Source: Ursus arctos (lineage: Eukaryota > Chordata > Mammalia > Carnivora > Ursidae). Taken from it: a stretch of DNA of 64,000 bases. Position 1 is the stretch's first letter. Each line of letters starts with the position of its first letter. The stretch lies in the NCBI RefSeq assembly GCF_023065955.2, contig NW_026622819.1, positions 1,004,501-1,068,500 of the forward strand, written 5' to 3'. This document shows, one piece after another, positions 32,001 through 44,000 of this stretch. Position numbers and translations under genes: made by a program. The notes below the pieces were generated by a model that had not been told where the DNA came from, ran no database searches, and worked only from the letters and a program-made list of their open reading frames with translations.

Positions 32001-35000
32001 GGTTTGGGGGCATTTGTACGAACAGTGGCTGATACGAGCTTCTGTGAAAATAGTAGTCAGGCGCAGAGTAAGTCTGCCCGTGTAAGAAGGGGCTGTGAAG
32101 ATGTAGGACAGGCCTGGCGTGACCCCGGGTCTCACTGTCCCTACAAATTAAACTCACGTAAATGCCACACTTGCCTTGAACGCCAGCTGGATGGTGTCCA
32201 GAGTCTGGGCCGGCCGGCAGACGACAGACAGGGCAACCACGTACTCCCGAGGGTCCATCCTGCCGTCTCCGCTCTGGGAAAGAGACACGCCCTCAGGGGA
32301 TAGCTCGGCCCCGGCCACAGGTGGGGGGAGCTGGGTCTGAACCCTCGTGCTGGATCTTATCGGCCTCCAGGAAATGAGTATTTTGGAAGAACATCCATAA
32401 CCCACTGGCTTTTGCAAGGTGACCACACCACACACTGTTCAGGCCCTTATGAGTGACTTCCAGAGTCTAGGAGACCGGCGCCTGGAGCTTAAGCAAGCTC
32501 ATGCCACATGATGGCCATCACCTGCTGAGGCTTTCCCTCGAGGAAAACCCCAGCACACACGCAGCAAGGGGCACGCTTGTGTTCTGAGAACCCAGTCGCT
32601 TGTGGCAGAGCAGTGAGCGTGCAGAAGGAAGGTGGGTCCGAGCTGCCGTGGCCTGAATGCCCAGGTCTGGCCGGCTGGACACTCACTGAGATCCACACAG
32701 CAGGTCCTCAGTGACCCTGGGGGTCAGCACGGACAGGCTGCTGCTTCCGACAAGCTGGCTATGGAGTGGGTGGGACGAGCCGGGGGGCCGACCCGAGGTG
32801 GAGCTGGGGCGGAGGGAGGCTCCCGGCAGCTGTCTCCCACCCCCCACGCCCTGCAGGGCCACCCATGTCCAGGGCTGCACTGGCAAACACGGACTCCTCG
32901 TCCAGACACGATGGGTGATTAGGAGCGTGGTGGGCGGAGGCGCGTGGAGCGCTGCACGGGGACAGTCCCCACGCACGGCGTGGAAGGCCGATGGTGACCC
33001 TGTATGCTGATGGTTGGGAAAGAGGCGCACTACCTAGAAATTCTGGATTTCCGGAGGAGGGCACACTTTGATATTATCAGGCTTTTTCGCAATCCCATTT
33101 AAAACCCCAAACTACAGGTTTATCAGCAAATGTTAACTTAAATGTCAAACTTCTACGTGCGTTTAAAAAGCACGGGAGAAAATACCCAAGTGACAGGGTG
33201 GGCTGGTCGGGCGAGGAGGGGCCATTTCCCCCTCTACTTCCCAAATCCCCAAACTGCTTCTAACGAAAACAATATGCATCGGAAAGCTGGAGGTTTTCCC
33301 ACGAAACCCCTCCCAGGGCGATGGCCCCACCTCATCGAACAGGGAGAACATGTCCTCCAGGGTGTCTGAGACGGGGACGCCCAGGTACTCTGCAAACTCG
33401 GGGAGACCCAGCTTTCCTCCCCTCTGCATCTTGGCGCTTTCGGAATATTTATCCAGATCTTTCTCGAGTGTTTCTGGTTTTAACCTACACAGAAAAAGAC
33501 GGAAACATAGTTTTCGTTAAAATCACAGAATGCTAAAAACAGGAGATTCACAGTAACGAGACTCAGCAAAGTATTAAAATTACTTCTAGAGCGAGCAGCA
33601 AGTCCATCACCAACAAAGGTGCTCTAATAACCTGAGGGCACACCATGTATTCTGCCGCAGTGTCTACACGGGAGTGACGCCCCGTTGGCTGTGTGGACGC
33701 CCCCGGGCGGGTGGGTGTGACCGCCGGTGGGGACCGCTGTGCTGAGCACCGAGGGCTGTGAGACACCTGTGCATGGACTAGACTCGATACTCGGAGAGCT
33801 CCCACAAAGCCCTGAGCACAAGCACCTTTATCTGCTTGAAGGCCCAGCTGGCCCTCAGTGCCCACTGCGATCTCCAGCTTGGTCACCAACAACGGCAGGG
33901 GTGGGAGCCCCTGGGAGGGCCTGACAGAAGCTTCTGGAAGCTTCCTTAGAAAAAGCATCTCGGCAGTGCTCTTCAGAACCCTCCCCGCTCCTCAGAGAAC
34001 CCCGCTAGCGCTGAGGAAGGGGCTCGAGGAACAAAAAGCGCCACACTCACCCCAGGCCCCTCACCAGCCTGGCAAATTCTAGAAGGCAGGTGTCCGCAGG
34101 GAGACGGAGCTGTCCTTCCGCCAGGGCCAGCTGGCAGTCCTCAAATGTGTAGTCGGTTACGGAGATGCCCAGGGCCCTGCAAAGAGAGGGGGGCACCCCG
34201 GTCAAGCACCCCCAGAGCAGCGGAGCGAGGAGGACGGCTCAGGGTGACCAGGGAGAGAGCGAGTGGCATCCGAGTAACAGAAGCCCCACTCCCCCCTGCC
34301 CCGTGGCTCCCGACCAGGTTCATGCAGCAGTGGCACCCGTCCACGTCCCACTGAGACCCTGTGCGTCTGAGGCACACCGTGGCTCATGTGTGAGGACGTG
34401 CATTTGGGGTCGGTGACCCCTCCCTCTGGGGCCCATGAGGCTTATCTGCAAGTCATGGTTTTGCTGAGGTGTCTGTGTGCTAATTTTGTGGCCCCCATAA
34501 AACTTGTCTGAGTTAAGAATTTGCTATGAATACAGGTGGTGTCCAGGGTGGACGTGCACGCCATGGAAGGAACAAGCTTCCCAAGAACGTGGAAGGCTCC
34601 CGCGGAGCAGCCGTGGGAGATGGGCGGCTTCGCTCCCGAAAGCCCCGGTGAGTCTGCTCGGGGTGAAGAAAGAACTCCAGAAGCAGGAGGACCCGTCCAG
34701 CATCAGAACGAAGCCAACATCTACAACTTTTAAAAACTGGACTAAATCACACGAATCTGCGAAGCCGTGAGCCGAGCAGGTGACCTGTTCTCGAGCCCGC
34801 AGGGGCTCGTCACGCAGCCCTGAGTGGAGTTCTGTCCCTTCGGCTCCTGTGGGCCCAGCAAGGCCGTCTCCAGCCACTATAGCAGAGAAAGCCTCAGGAG
34901 ACAGCAGAAGCCCTCCCTGCAGCCCGGGTTCCACGAGATAAAGCCGGGAAGGCCTCGTGGGGGGGGGGGGGGACACCCTGAAAACTCCCCCAGGTCTGGA

Positions 35001-38000
35001 CACGTGGAAGAGGACAGGCTTCGTCTCCCCAGGCTGTTCACAGACAGGAGAAGCCATCTCCCCCGTCTGCTCTGTGTCCCTCCCTGTGAAGGGGCATCTG
35101 GGCAGGGCCCGTGCAGGACAGAAGGACGGCAAGGAAACTGGGGGAAGGAGGGGGGAGGCGATGGGGGTCCAAGCAGGGGCGCGTGGCCCCTATGGCTACA
35201 GCCCTTGCCCCAGGTGCTCGCCCCAGAGCCCTACGGGACCAGAGTTCTCACGCAAGCCCACGAAAGCCCCCTTCCACGCAGACACCTGTACCGGAAGCCA
35301 CCAGGGGACAAGTACCCTGAACGCTGACACGCACAGAAAGACAACGTTTCAAGTCCACATCTGGCACTAAACATGAATGCTTACTAGTGGACCCCAAAGT
35401 CCAATTACGTGGAACCTGGGTCTCCCCCAAGCTTTGCGGTGAGCTGGGCATCACTGTGGTTTCCACCCTGCCAGGAAGCAAGTATGCAGCTGGTGCCTTC
35501 GAGGACACCACCCCACCGGGCGTCTAATTCGGAAGCTCAACTCGTCTTACGGGTGACCGGGGGCCGCTTTCATCAGGGCTGGAGGTGCCCCGAAGTCAGA
35601 GCTCAGCTGTTCTAAAGAACTGCATCAGATTTCATGGAAAATGACCTTCTTCTATTAAAGGAAACACAATGGTAGAAAATTTGCTAAGTATTTAAAACTA
35701 AGCCCCCTCCCCCAATAACCGAATGGGCTTTGAATCATCTCCAGAGTAGTTCCTCATTGCCATGACGATACCGTGCCATCGTGGCTAGGAGCAGGGGCTG
35801 CGAAGTCTTTCTTCCACAGCTATCACAATCCCCCCTGGCGAACTGAGGTATGAGCGTGTGGGGACAGAAACTAGGATTACCAGGAGCATCTTGGGTTATC
35901 CCGCAAGGAGGGAGCAGGCGTGCTCAGGGGCTGCCTGCGATGCTCACCAGGACCTGGCCCATTCTCAGTGGGTCTAAGGACCAGGAAGGCGACAACCCAC
36001 TTCCACGTTTCTGGGTCCTCTCGTGGCAGCTGGGGCAGGGCGAGGCCCAGTGGCTTCTCTGCCCTTTTCCATTTGATGTATGATACTTCTCTTCTACTTA
36101 CAGTATATGATATATATATATTTAAACACTATTAACTAATTTATTCGAATGTGAACTAAAAAAATTGACACCTAACCTGTCAGACCTTCGATTCCACGGA
36201 GATTATTTCTTTACCGAGAGGCTGAACACCCTGACTTCCCCCAAACTGAGAGTCAAGTGCACCCTGATGGCCAACTCTGCTCTCCACGCGTCCCGGCGCG
36301 GGATTCCACGAGCCAGCGGGAGATGAATTCTAGCGAGTGGGTGCCCGACTGGACCCTGTCCCTAGCGCCTACCTTCCTGAGGGGTGTGCGGACTGGACCC
36401 TGTCCCTAGCACCTACCTTCCTGAGGGGCGTGCGGACTGGACCCTGTCCCTAGCGCCTACCTTCCTGAGGCGCGTGCGGACTGGACCCTGTCCCTAGCGC
36501 CTACCTTCCTGAGGGGCGTGCGGACTGGACCCTGTCCCTAGCGCCTACCTTCCTGAGGGGCGTGCGGACTGGACCCTGTCCCTAGCGCCTACCTTCCTGA
36601 GGGGCGTGCGGACTGGACCCTGTCCCTAGCGCCTACCTTCCTGAGGCGCGTGCGGACTGGACCCTGTCCCTAGCGCCTACCTTCCTGAGGCGCGTGCGGA
36701 CTGGACCCTGTCCCTAGCGCCTACCTTCCTGAGGGGCGTGCGGACTGGACCCTGTCCCTAGCGCCTACCTTCCTGAGGGGCGTGCGGACAAAGTCAACAC
36801 CCCACAGGGTTTTAATTTACGTATGTTGAGGTTACGATTTTGCTTAGTACCATCTCACAGAATCCATGAACTCGGGGGTCTGATGTGCACACAGTGAGGG
36901 GATGGGGCTTGTGTCACACCTCGGTCATGCCAGCTCTGCCACAGCGCCTAGGAAAACCCCTCCAGGGCCACACGAACCTCCAGAGGGGACGCCCGTGGAG
37001 CCGTGGAGACCCCCTCCCTGCACCACGGTGGCCAAACGCAGTGAGGGCCCTGCTGCCTGGGAGCAGGAGAGGAGGAGAGAGAAGATGGGACATGGCGGGT
37101 GAGGGTGGGAAGACGCGCGGGGATGTCACCCCATCCAAGACAGCCGGGAACGGTGTGGAGTCAGGAAGCGAGAATCTTCCCAACAGCATGCACGCTCGTC
37201 GTGGAATTAGTCACGGTATCTTAGGAGATTAAGTGTCTAGTTCCCACACTGAATCTGGAAGACGGAGTAAGAACGCGGCAAACAGCACACGAGCAGATGA
37301 ACATCGTGAAGATGGGCGGACAATCGGCCAGCCAGACCCCGCGGGCGTCCAGGCGCTGCTGCCCGTCGCCATCGGGGGCACAGAGCCGGCACCGTGGTGA
37401 CTGGTTCCCGCCCACACGGGTGACACTCACGAATGAAGCCACGATGACGCAGATCCGGGAGCAGGACCCGGCAGAGCCCGGGGGCACACAGGGGCCGAGC
37501 GCTCCCTCTGTGCACACGCACGGTCAGCACTCCCTCATTCGCTTCTGCAAACACCCGTTTCCGAACGCCACTGACTGTGTCTTGTGCCATGAGAGAAGGA
37601 ACCAGCCGTTGAACAGGCACCCTAACACTGCGAGGGCTCCCGGGGCGGGGGGGGGAGTCCAGCTGACTCCGGCTCTGCCACGGCAGGAAGGGGAGCACTC
37701 ACTCGGCCATGACGCGTCGGACGTTGCTGGCGTACAACGCGGGGTCCTTCTTCTCCTCCTCCGAAGGGCTGTACACGGGGAGAAACTGGGCACAGAGAAG
37801 GCTGCGTTACTTTCACGCACATCACGAGCCCACCCAGCCACAGTTATGAGTTCGACACAATCGAGATCTATCAAAGCAGCTTCCGTTAGAACCACCTTCA
37901 AACTGGTCACAGTGTACGCGCACACAGACGCACGCATACGTGTGTGTGTGTGGACACAGCCCAGGATTTCTCAGGAGCGCCCGCTCCCCTGAGACAGGCG

Positions 38001-41000
38001 CCCCTGCTTGCCCGGGAACCCCGTGTTTCTAATTTCACACGGAAGCTGACTCTTCCGATGCAAAAGAAGGACGTGTGCTCCCCTTTCTAAAAGTCTCCGC
38101 CTGCGTTGGGGATAACACGACATTGTTTCCACACGAGAAAGAGACAACTAGATTTGACGTCCAGCGCATTCTGCGATTATCATGAATCACCCCATGAACG
38201 TGGGTCTTTGCGTGAGCGACGCTTACACAGCGTTTTAAGTAAGTCCCACAGTCCGCTGCCAAGTGCGCTGTGCGGAAAAGCCAACATCACTGAGCCCTTT
38301 TCCCTTCACACAGATCAGTAACAACACGGGGACACCCTGAAGCCCTATCAGTTCCCACCGTGTGATTCAGGCACCCCCCACGCCTGTGGGTACCACGCAC
38401 CGCACTGGCACCTGCCAGCACAGCACGCGTGTGGACACGTGGGGTGAATTCAAAAAGTCACAGTTTCCCTTAAACTCTGAAAACTGTGGGGGCGCCTGGG
38501 TGGCTCAGTCAGTTAAGCATCTGCCTTTGGCTCAGGTCATGATCCCAGGGTCCTGGGATCAAGCCCCAGGTTGGGCTCCCTGCTCACTGGGAGCCTGCTT
38601 CTCCCTCTACCTGCCGCTCCCCCTGCTTGTGCTCTCTGACAAATAAATAAATAAAATTGCAAAAAAACCCCAACAACTCTGAAAACTGGAAATGCGGCCT
38701 GAAATAGGGAAGTGCACACGGGGGGGCGTCCTCCCCTGAGCCCTGCTGCAAAGCTGCTTCCCGGCCACCCGCAAACGAGCCCCATGTAACGTTCTAGGCA
38801 GACGGCCTGCCACCCTTGGACTCGGGCCAGGGACCGTTGGGCTCAGTGTGTTGTAATTAAGTGGCTTATGTTGTACAGAAGTGAAAAACCTGGAGCCTGG
38901 CTGAAATCCAGGCTCATTTGTAAATTCAGGGTAACTCCACAACTTTTATCAGAAGGTAGCAAATTGCCTCATTCAACCCTTTCCCCTGTGTTCGGGCTCC
39001 CTTTTCAGTGGCAGGGTAGCCGACGATTCCCTTTTTAAGAAAGGAGACTCTATTCCTCACCCACTTAGATAAAACGTACAGGCTACACGAAAGTGCTATT
39101 TATTAGCGGAGAGAATGGGTGTCACGGCTTCGGGACATCCAGCGAGCCGAAAGCTGGAGGCGGGCTACGTGATCTGACCGCGGATTGAACAGAGAATGAC
39201 AGACGACAGCTCTGCCGTATCAATTCTGCAGCATCAGTGTCACGTAAAAATGCCGAAACATAATTTGTTGCACATGTGCCAATTTAAATGCCTTTAATTA
39301 AGCTACGCTAACCATAACAAAAGAAGCGTTTAACTTCCTTGTTGATTTTTAAAAACCCATCTGATTCTTGCAAAATCATGCAAGAGACACGATGTGACTA
39401 ACGAAAAACCACTGGGAAGTACCCAAGGAGCAAAGAGAAGTGGGAAGACTTCAGAGCAAGACAGATGACACAGTGTCGTATCTGTACAGACAGCAACGTG
39501 AGACTGCGGAGCACCGTGTCCGTGTGGACACCGACGCTGGCTCTCCAGAGAGCCCACAGCACACTGCATCTGCAGACACGCACGTCCACACAAATAACAT
39601 CATGTTGTCCTTGTACAGACGCCAACACAACACCACATCCGTGGGCACGACAGCGTTACACCATGTAACACCGTGTCCACGCTGAAGCCGACAAACTGCT
39701 GAGTCACACTGTATCCTACAGACAACACAGTGTCACCTGTAGACGCCAGGGTAACATTGTATCCGCACAGACTGCCAGCGTAACACCGAGCTGCAGACAG
39801 CGCCTCCGGCTGGACGGCACAGGCTGCAGCAGCACCACGTGACGCGACAGCCACGGAACCCCGTCCCGCCCAGACACAGCCCCACAGCACCCTGACCCTG
39901 CATCTTTACAGGCCCACACCAGCCGGTCAACACCGCATCTCTACAAACCTCGATCTCCACTCGGTTGTGAAACTGACACAGCGTGAGCCACAGGATTTTC
40001 AACCTTGGAAACGAACAAACAGATCGACAGCATTGGTTAAAAGCTTCTCAGTGTCATGTACTTAAGTTACTTTCAATTCTGGAGCAAACTCTCCAACCCC
40101 CCCCCCCCCCGCCCCCAAGGGCACGGCTCGGCAGTTAGTTCGTTCAGGGACACTCGGCCTCCCCCCGTGCCGAAAGCCGAGCCTTACAACACTGTGACAA
40201 GGAGGGGCCGCTCGACCAGCCAGGCTTCCTCACTGTCCCTACCAAATGCACCCACTCCTGCAGCTCTCCTTTGCCCAGCAGGCCCCGGTTTCCCAAGTGT
40301 GTCCTCTGGCTCAGGAAACCTCCTCTACATGACACTGTCCCGGACCTGGCTGTCCCCAGGCAATGCAGACTCAACAGGCCTTAAGCCATGCCCTCCACAA
40401 GGCCGGCCCCAGACCTCCTGACCTCAGAACCGGCATCACCACCCTTTGCTTTGCAGAAGTTGGAAATGGGGAGCCATGTGGAGTCTCCTGTCCTTGGGCC
40501 ATTGCTCTTCCCCGCAGTGGACAACTGTCCTCTAGCTGTTTTTGTCCACACCTGACTTCTACCCCATCACTGTCAGCCCCAAGCCTGGCCACCAGGGCCC
40601 AAAGGAGCCCCTTCCCACCCTTCTCCCAGGTTCCTCCTTGCTTCTCACCATCCACCGTCCACACTCTGGCCTCGGCAATGCGAACACCGCCGCCCACCTA
40701 TGCTGCCCCTCAGGGCACCTCCCCAGCATCTGTTCCAAATGCTTTGTCCGCGGGCCTTGGGGGGGCTCTGCCTGGCCCCACCACCGACCCTTCTGCTACC
40801 AAACACCAGGTCAAACGCTGGCACCACGGACGCCTGCTCTCCTGAAACCCTGTGCCTCCCCGCGTAGCTGTTTGAGCGGAGGGCCGTCCCTACAGCTCCC
40901 CTTCCTTCTCCAAGAGCTGTGGGGTGCGGACGGGACGGCGGCCACGGAGCCAACAGGCACCCTTGGGAAGGAAAGAGCACTCACAGTCACCTTCCCCTTG

Positions 41001-44000
41001 GACTTGAAGACCATTAACTCAGGTCCTGGAATCCAGGAGTGTGAGAACAGGCCAGGTCTGCACACTTAGTTTTCACAGTGGGCAGAACCTGACGGCTGTC
41101 AGACAGCAGTGGGTTATGCGTTCAGGGTTTCCACATTGGCAAAAGTAACCAGAATGCAGGGCAGTCACTTGAGTGGCCCCTGTGCTTTCCCAGCAGGACA
41201 GGACACACAAGAAAGTACGGTGTCTGACTTACGCTCCGGGTCCTTGCCATGTCCACGTGATGGTGTCCTGGGGGCAAGAAAGGAGCAAAATGAATCACAG
41301 CTGGAAATCAGGCACCCGGAGTCCCCATGTGAGCCTGCCCTCTGTCCTGGCCCTCGACCTGGCCCACCTCTGACCCCAGAGATGCTGGTGCCCCTCTTCC
41401 TCCCAAGTCCACTCTGGGACAAGGAAGCAGGTGGGTGCCTATCGCCGCCAGGCCACCCCGACACACACCTCTCCTCCCACGGCTCCGAGGTTGGCGATTC
41501 TGACCGCCACCTGAGATGCCACCCCCGTTCTGTTTTCTGCCCTCCCCCGTGTTCAACATGTCCCTGCCAACACCAGTCCACAGCACGGGGGCCGCTCTCT
41601 GTGAGCAGCTCCCGCGACACCCGCCGTGGCATCACCATCACTTCCCACAGGACGCTCATTCCGAGAGACGCCCAGCAGATGAGCCCAGGCTTGGGAGGGA
41701 GCAGAGGAAACCCCTGCGGGGCCCTGCACGTGCCCAGGGCCCCGAATGTGGGGACATGCCCCATCCTCAGTCTCAGCTGCTCAGCCAACCACTTCGGTGG
41801 GGACTCGGACACACACCCCGTTTCTACCCTGACACCAGTACCCCAAGACAGCTGCTTTCTTCTCAAGTCCTGACACCCACCTGCTCGCTTCCCGGGGGAT
41901 CCTGAAAAGCCACCCACCACAGGGGCTTCCCCGGCCCCCAGCCTGGCCCTTGGCCGCTCCTCCCCCCGACGGCCCGTGCGCAAAGCTGTTAGCGGTGGTT
42001 CTTCCTGAAACTGGGAAGCAGGACGTGACACGGACCCACGGGCCGAGTGTGCAAAGCAGCCATGCTGCTTCTCTGACAGCTAGGCTGAATGCTTCCAGAA
42101 GACCCAGTAAAGGCAACTTGCTTGAAACAGGTTATGAAGCAAGCTTAAAACAACAGAAAGTCCAGAATTCCACACACTGACAATGCCCTGACTCTCGGAC
42201 GCTGGCTAAAGCACGCAGCTCCTCAGAGCTTCAGGCGTGCACTCTGAGAACCCTTCGATCTGTCAGTTCGTGTGGCTGCTGGTTCCGACCGACATTTACT
42301 GACGGGCCACTTGGAGAACCTCTTTGGTGCCGTCTGCACTTGTAGGCACAGGGACTGGCCCAGAAGCAGGGGCGCCAGCCCCTCAAGCCACAGAGTCACA
42401 CGTAATTCTGCCACCATCTAGGCTAGCGACTCCAGACTCCCCCCGTGCTGCGACTGATTTTCTTTTGTGTCGTCACAAAGACACACTGTGACGTGGAGAA
42501 AGCTCAGTGCGATGAACAAATGAACAAATCCACCCTGTGTGCCCTCCGTCAAGAAACGGTCCAGTGCACCCGCACCCAGGCGGGTCCACGGACACAAGTC
42601 CCTGTGGACCAGTCTCGGGGCTGAGAGCCCGCTGCCCATCCAGCTGCAAGGACGTCCACCTGGAGGGGGTCACGGGGGTCACGGAGGAGTGCGATGTAGC
42701 CGGCACCGAACAGCACCTACGGGAGCTCGGTGCCTGCCCTGGGGAGTGCGGCCTCCCGAGCCGACGCGTGCGGCACGTCCACAGGGCCGTTGGGGGGAGG
42801 GACAGCTGCGGCTGCTTTGACAGATGCGGAAGCAGAGGCCGCGTGGGCTGAGCAGGCTTCATCCGGCCTTCCTGCCTCCCCTGAGCTGGGGTCCGTCAGG
42901 ATCACCCAGGCGCTCTGAGCTCCAAACGCCCCCCCCCTCTTACTTTGCTCTGACAGAACAAGCGAAGACGTCCGCACGGAGGCAAGGTGTGAGACAAAGG
43001 CAAACTCAACACAGAGCCACTTAGTTCTTCTCTCTCCCACTGCCCCCGGCCTTTCAGAACTCAAATTTTCTTAATGTTACTGTGTCCCAGGTGAACAGGG
43101 AGCAAAGCCTGCAGAGGACGTGGGGGGGCGGCTCACATGAACCTGTCAGGACCAGTCAGCACGGCCCCGCTTTGTGACCTGTGACAACGGGCCTTCACGC
43201 ATGAACACTGGCGCTATCCTGGAATCACGGGATTGACTAGAAATGACCCGGAATTCTCATTCCCAGGCAACTCACCGTAATCCCAGGAAGACACACTTAC
43301 TAGTTTATTCGGGTATCGCAGAACCACGGGCTGGACAGGAACTCCAGGGATAAAGGCACCTGCAGGGAAAGGGGTGTCGTCTTATTTCAAGGGCAGGGCT
43401 CCTCCGCCGGCACTTCTCATGCTGGTCCTGCAGAAAATGTGTTCTGCCACCCCTCCCTTGTGAATGGTCATCAGCCGTCTGGAAGGTTTCCTTGACATGG
43501 ATGCTGGCCGTGTCACGTCAGGGAAAACCGCAGGCTCGCAGCCCTGCCCCCCAGGGAACGGACCCAGGAGTGTCTATCCCGCTTGCTCAAGGAGAAAAAC
43601 AAAGAATTTAAGAAAACTACATACCAGGCTTGAAGGTAATTAGGCAGGTCCTGTTGGTACATGTTCCTTCTGGAAAAATCATTATCTTGGAATGAAAAAA
43701 AAAAACGTCAGCCTTAAAGGAACATAACCCAGAATACGGTCTATCTGCTCCACCGCTGACGTACGGGAAATGCTTTAATTGTACTGGGTCTACACAGTGT
43801 AGATGCAGGATGGAGGCACGTGCGGATTTCCTAAGTGTAAGTTCTACCAAATCTGGAAGCCACGCAAACATGCAAACAGCACACGCCTCCTTAGAGCGTG
43901 TATGGGGGCGATCACGGCCGCCGTGAGGCACAGCTACCCTGCCTGGACGCACGTCGGCACGCAGCAGGCCCCCCCAGGGGCAAAGCGGGACAAAGGTCCA

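Noticed and set aside
36347..36788. Possible array of LPCAT1 micro-exons or a CRISPR-like repeat-spacer array
   Set aside because: The 44-bp units are contiguous with no variable spacers, so this is not CRISPR. Exons 9 and 10 already join cleanly, so there is no evidence that units are spliced in.
41109..42031. Open frames of 254 (plus) and 288 (minus) codons
   Set aside because: They overlap on opposite strands, contain the 35-bp LPCAT1 exon 7 in other frames or antisense, and show no motif or family similarity.
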